13,962 nucleotides of DNA from Candidatus Nitrosopumilus sp. (GTDB lineage Archaea; Thermoproteota; Nitrososphaeria; Nitrososphaerales; Nitrosopumilaceae), in NCBI GenBank assembly GCA_022758935.1, contig JAEMQG010000076.1, positions 1 through 13,962 on the forward strand. The letters run 5' to 3'. The position numbers and the translations under genes were made by a program. Positions 13,607 through 13,962 of this stretch are shown here, one piece after another. The notes under the pieces were generated by a model. That model made no database searches. It saw only the letters and a program-made list of their open reading frames with translations, and had not been told where the DNA came from. Within the stretch, counting starts at the first letter, position 1; every line of letters begins with the position of its first letter.

Positions 13607-13962
13607 TTAAGGCACTACGTTAAGAATTCCCTTCATTGTATCTGGGTGATATTTACAATGATATTCAAAAACGCCGGTTCTGGTGGGTTTAATTTTTAGT
13701 TTGCCCGATGAACCAGGTACAATATCCTTACTCTCTAGAATTATTTTTCCTTTTTGACCTATTATGAATGCATGATTTGTGTCAGTTGGATTTGTGAACG
13801 TTATGGCATTAGTCATATTTAGTGTGAGCGTTATTGCAGGGTTAGTTTCATTGGAGATTGACCAAAGATACGCTTTGTCTACTTCTTTTACTAAAATCTC
13901 AATTTGGCTAGCGGTTGTAGTAGTAGTTTGTTCGGCAGATTCATTTTGTTCTGTTGTTTCAC
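13607..13962 (-). CDS. Cupredoxin-domain blue copper protein (N-terminus cut by window edge)
   Basis: 117 residues are visible, in frame from the right edge to the TAA at 13607. A threonine-rich linker (about 1-18) is followed by a plastocyanin-like domain: IEILVKEVDKAYLWSIS, a strand region, TNHAFIIG, KIKPTRTGVFEYHCKYHP, DTMKGILNVVP. Type 1 copper ligands by visible position: His63, Cys102, His105 and Met109 (C-x2-H-x3-M). The linker implies that a signal peptide or membrane anchor lies beyond the window, with the domain outside the cell. Such proteins replace cytochromes as electron carriers in ammonia-oxidising archaea. Its partner in electron transfer cannot be told from this window. Confidence 0.92.
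   Translation of the reverse strand, partial: ETTEQNESAEQTTTTTASQIEILVKEVDKAYLWSISNETNPAITLTLNMTNAITFTNPTDTNHAFIIGQKGKIILESKDIVPGSSGKLKIKPTRTGVFEYHCKYHPDTMKGILNVVP

Noticed and set aside
1..13962. Search by eye for CRISPR arrays, transposases, integrases, tRNA or rRNA genes
   Set aside because: No regularly spaced long repeats, no terminal inverted repeats with a transposase frame and no cloverleaf were found; the window looks like stable chromosome.

Overview
The window looks like part of the chromosome of an ammonia-oxidising archaeon of the Nitrosopumilus type (Nitrososphaerota, formerly Thaumarchaeota). It is strongly AT-rich. It encodes an archaeal SRP54, a diphthamide synthase (DPH6), blue-copper (cupredoxin) proteins, a secreted protein with the PLKQFKSG...GW module that I associate with marine thaumarchaea, and a C2H2 mini zinc finger. 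Many genes appear leaderless, with a TATA-like box about 25 bases before the start codon, which fits archaea. The organism call is inference from gene content; no rRNA gene is present.

Layout. 1-1938 (minus): DPH6 followed by SRP54, overlapping by 8 bases; SRP54 runs off the left edge. Just upstream, on the same strand, lies a very probable box C/D guide RNA (1985-2049). Its D guide places the 2'-O-methyl mark on C34 of a CAU-anticodon tRNA, so this end of the window is devoted to translation. 2283-3290 (plus): secreted multi-domain protein. 3291-3987: mostly non-coding, but holding a cupredoxin gene on the minus strand broken into four frames (3449-3778), then a nested inverted repeat directly before the next gene. 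3988-5226 (plus): membrane-anchored HtrA/Deg serine protease. 5364-5699 (plus) winged-helix regulator and 5685-6056 (minus) small two-TM protein overlap tail to tail. 6301-6700 (plus): C2H2 mini-protein and a DUF1059 protein with a TTG start (57 aa). 6733-7179 (minus): helical cytosolic protein of unknown function.

7289-11676 (plus) is a four-gene operon: MoxR-type AAA+ ATPase, DUF58 protein, membrane vWA protein and a signal-peptide/TM protein with a DUF4129-like cytosolic tail. This is a Bat/aerotolerance-like MoxR system, normally thought to act as a chaperone or maturation machine at the membrane. After a 408-base spacer with small repeats and a C9 tract come a UspA stress protein (12085-12546), a zinc-ribbon protein (12715-13011), a DUF6659-like protein interrupted by a frameshift at A_AAA_AAC (13023-13393), a possible small membrane protein (13428-13594) and a cupredoxin on the minus strand that runs off the right edge.

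The most notable regulatory signal is the dyad TTAACAWTGTTAA. It occurs three times and serves four promoters, always exactly 7 bases before a TATA-like octamer. It links the small two-TM gene, the C2H2/DUF1059 pair, the helical protein and the MoxR operon into one probable regulon. Several genes here (HtrA, UspA, MoxR operon, copper proteins) fit envelope quality control and stress response.
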